NCBI GenBank assembly: GCA_934515035.1
Contig: CAKSXP010000045.1
Location: forward strand, 1-10,058
Reading direction: 5' to 3'
DNA from: an uncultured Oscillospiraceae bacterium
Lineage (GTDB): Bacteria > Bacillota > Clostridia > Oscillospirales > Oscillospiraceae
DNA: 10,058 nt
Part shown: piece after piece, positions 8,217 through 10,058 of the stretch
Position numbering within the stretch: the first letter of the stretch is position 1
Layout: each line of letters opens with the position of its first letter
The notes under the pieces: generated by a model
What the model was told of the DNA's origin: nothing
Databases searched by the model: none
The model's input: only the letters and a program-made list of their open reading frames with translations
Translations under genes and position numbers: made by a program

Positions 8217-9932
8217 ATGAAAAGAAAAAGAGTTGTTTTGTTGTTTGTGGTCCTGGCGGCAATTCTTGCGGCCTCCGTCTGCTATGCTGCGGGTCCGGCG
8301 GACAGTGCGGGAGAATTTGACGGCTATATCGTCAAGCTTTCGCCGTCCGCGGGAGCCCGGCTTATGTCCGATGACGGGCTTGAGGCGATCGAGGCGTCTG
8401 AGGATCTTTATCTTGTACAAGGTGCAAAGGATGTTGCCGAGCTGGCGCGGGAGGGGCTGGTGGAATACTATGAGCCGAACTACACCGTGAAGCTCATGGA
8501 TGTTCCCAATGATAAATATTACGCCCAGCAGTGGAACCTGGAATATATAAACGCCGCGGCGGCCTGGGACAAGGGATATGACGGCTCCGGCGTCAGGATC
8601 GCGATAATAGATTCCGGACTCAACACAAAGCACGAGGACCTTGCCGGCGTTACAATAATTCAGGGTAAAAATGTCCTTGACGACAGTGAGGACGTAAGAG
8701 ACCTGCTCGGACACGGCACGTTTGTCTCCGGCGTTATAGCGGCAAAGCGAAATAATACATACGGCATCTCCGGTATCACCGATGGAGCGTCCATTGTGCC
8801 GATCAAATGCTTTTCGGACAGCAAGGAGACCTCGGTGTCATATATTATCAAGGGAATATATGCCGCTGTAAACGATTATAACTGTTCGGTGATAAACCTA
8901 AGTCTCGGCATTGAGCGAGATATGACGTCGCTGAAGGAATGTATTGATTATGCCGACAGTAAGGGCGTAATCATCGTTTCGGCCGCAGGAAACTCCGGCG
9001 GCACCGAAAAGCTCTATCCGGCGGCTTACAGCAATGTTATAGGCGTCGGCTCCATATCGCGGGACGGAAAGGTCAGCAGCTTTTCAAACCATAACAGCAG
9101 CGTCTGCGTCGTCGCTCCGGGCGATAAGATAATCAGTATCGGAAAAGATAATTCCGGCTACAGCGAAGGATCGGGAACGTCGTATTCCGTTCCGCATATA
9201 AGTGCGATGGCGGTCATTGCCAAATGCATCGATCCGAAAATAACGGCTTCCCGCTTTATCGAGACGCTCGCGGCGAGCACCGTGGATCTGGGAGCCGTCG
9301 GATATGACGAGTATTACGGCTACGGCAGCGTAAGCATTGATGATATGATCGAGCTCCTCGAGAGTCAGCAGCCGGCCGGACCGGAATTCACGGATACAGC
9401 CGGACATTGGGCCGAGGCATATATAAAATATGTGACCGGCAAGGGCTTCTTTAACGGCGTGACCGAAACTCAGTTCGGACCGGAAATGAATATGAGCCGT
9501 GCAATGACCGTAACGGTGCTTTCCCGCGTGTACGGAGAGGACATTTCTTCCATGAAGGCAGATTTCACCGATGTGCCCAAAGAAAAGTGGTATAGCGCAG
9601 CCGTCGCGTGGGGAGCAAATAACGGTATCGTGCAGGGATACGGAAACGGCCTTTTTAAGCCGGAGGATAATGTCAGCCGCGAACAGATGGCCGTGTTTCT
9701 CCACCGTTATGCGATGAATTTCGGCCTGTCGGACGGCAAAGCGGCGGAAAACAGCCTTAACAGATTTTCCGATGCCGGGACGGTATCGCCGTGGGCGAAG
9801 AACGCCGTGGCCTGGTGCGTGGAAAACGAACTGATATCGGGCCGCACGGCTTCCACCATCGTGCCGCAGGGTAGCATTACCAGAGCGGAGGTCGCGGCGA
9901 TAATCAGCAGATTCTGCGAAAAAATCATATAG
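8217..9932 (+). CDS. Secreted subtilisin-family (S8) serine protease with three SLH wall-anchoring repeats
   Basis: A 571-aa exported protease. A Sec signal peptide (about 1-24, basic MKRKR start, likely cleavage after CYA) is followed by a short prodomain-like segment (about 34-92) and a subtilase domain (about 105-375). The triad is complete: D132 in IIDSGLN, H166 in GHGTFVSG, S322 in GTSYSVPH, with oxyanion N259 in SAAGNSGG. Three SLH repeats fill the C-terminus, at about 390-440 (FTDTAGHWAE, MSRAM), 450-500 (FTDVPKEKWY, VSREQ) and 517-567 (FSDAGTVSPW, ITRAE). In characterised proteins three SLH repeats bind pyruvylated secondary cell-wall polymer, so this enzyme should sit on the outer wall face. 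The start is supported by GAGG 8206-8209, 7 nt before ATG 8217. It is single-gene with its own promoter and a terminator. Roles in nutrition, surface-protein processing or competition are all possible. Confidence 0.94.
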   Translation: MKRKRVVLLFVVLAAILAASVCYAAGPADSAGEFDGYIVKLSPSAGARLMSDDGLEAIEASEDLYLVQGAKDVAELAREGLVEYYEPNYTVKLMDVPNDKYYAQQWNLEYINAAAAWDKGYDGSGVRIAIIDSGLNTKHEDLAGVTIIQGKNVLDDSEDVRDLLGHGTFVSGVIAAKRNNTYGISGITDGASIVPIKCFSDSKETSVSYIIKGIYAAVNDYNCSVINLSLGIERDMTSLKECIDYADSKGVIIVSAAGNSGGTEKLYPAAYSNVIGVGSISRDGKVSSFSNHNSSVCVVAPGDKIISIGKDNSGYSEGSGTSYSVPHISAMAVIAKCIDPKITASRFIETLAASTVDLGAVGYDEYYGYGSVSIDDMIELLESQQPAGPEFTDTAGHWAEAYIKYVTGKGFFNGVTETQFGPEMNMSRAMTVTVLSRVYGEDISSMKADFTDVPKEKWYSAAVAWGANNGIVQGYGNGLFKPEDNVSREQMAVFLHRYAMNFGLSDGKAAENSLNRFSDAGTVSPWAKNAVAWCVENELISGRTASTIVPQGSITRAEVAAIISRFCEKII

Positions 9933-9960
9933 CGTCCGGAACGCGCCTGTTTTTGCGTAT

Positions 9961-9995
9961 AAAAAAGTCAGGAAGAAAGACTTCCTGACTTTTTT
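9961..9995. terminator. Bidirectional terminator between convergent genes
   Basis: Arms 9961-9975 and 9981-9995 pair perfectly over 15 bp around the 5-nt loop AAAGA. One arm begins with six A and the other ends with six T, so either strand yields a GC-containing stem followed by a U tract. It lies between the protease stop and the stop of the - strand gene. Confidence 0.88.
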
Positions 9996-9996
9996 G

Positions 9997-10058
9997 TCAT
10001 TTATTCAGAATATCCGCAAGCGCGTCATTCATGTCATACATTCCGGGCCTGGTAATAC
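9997..10058 (-). CDS. 3' end of an unidentified convergent gene (partial)
   Basis: On the - strand an open frame enters from the right edge and ends at a TGA complementary to 9997-9999, right after the bidirectional terminator. The visible 19 residues are ITRPGMYDMNDALADILNK. The amphipathic end and the terminator placement support a real gene, but I do not recognise the family from so short a tail. Confidence 0.6.
   Translation of the reverse strand, partial: ITRPGMYDMNDALADILNK

Noticed and set aside
9932..9955. Additional small hairpin right after the protease stop
   Set aside because: A 4-bp GCGT/ACGC stem is too weak; the 15-bp hairpin just downstream is the real terminator.

Overview
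The window looks like a chromosomal segment of a Gram-positive, endospore-forming-lineage bacterium, most likely class Clostridia (an Oscillospirales-like gut or anaerobic member; this placement is inference). The grounds are a clear YunB sporulation protein, strong AGGAG-type ribosome sites, sigma-A-type promoters, a lipoprotein solute-binding protein, a three-repeat SLH wall-anchored protease, and moderately GC-rich coding DNA with AT-rich gaps. All complete genes are on the + strand; only a fragment at the right edge is on the - strand. I see no rRNA, tRNA, insertion sequence, CRISPR array or phage gene.

Left block (1-6074) is a compact run: the tail of an unidentified gene, two M42 metallo-aminopeptidase paralogues, a PLP-dependent enzyme of the methionine gamma-lyase-like/YnbB family, yunB, and ligA. 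Spacings are 3 nt, then an 8-nt overlap, another 8-nt overlap, a 34-nt gap, and a 23-26 nt overlap. The run ends in a 15-bp hairpin terminator. The peptidases could release amino acids from peptides, and the PLP enzyme could act on a sulfur amino acid or related substrate. yunB and ligA are unrelated in function but physically overlapping. A sigma-E-like -10 in the 34-nt gap is the only candidate for separate control.

Middle (6075-8068) is a single-gene unit. A sigma-A promoter with both hexamers at consensus and a 17-bp spacer drives a large LplA-like extracellular solute-binding lipoprotein with an Asp/Pro/Thr-rich linker, followed by a strong palindromic terminator. Its isoleucine codon choice differs from ligA and suggests high expression. 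No ABC permease genes are next to it.

Right (8121-9995) is another single-gene unit: promoter, a secreted subtilisin-family protease with three C-terminal SLH repeats, and a bidirectional terminator shared with a convergent gene whose last 19 codons are visible on the - strand.

Nothing here is convincingly a new defence, mobile or RNA system. The points most worth a second look are the M42-M42-PLP enzyme operon, the yunB/ligA overlap, the orphan high-expression binding protein, and the wall-anchored protease.
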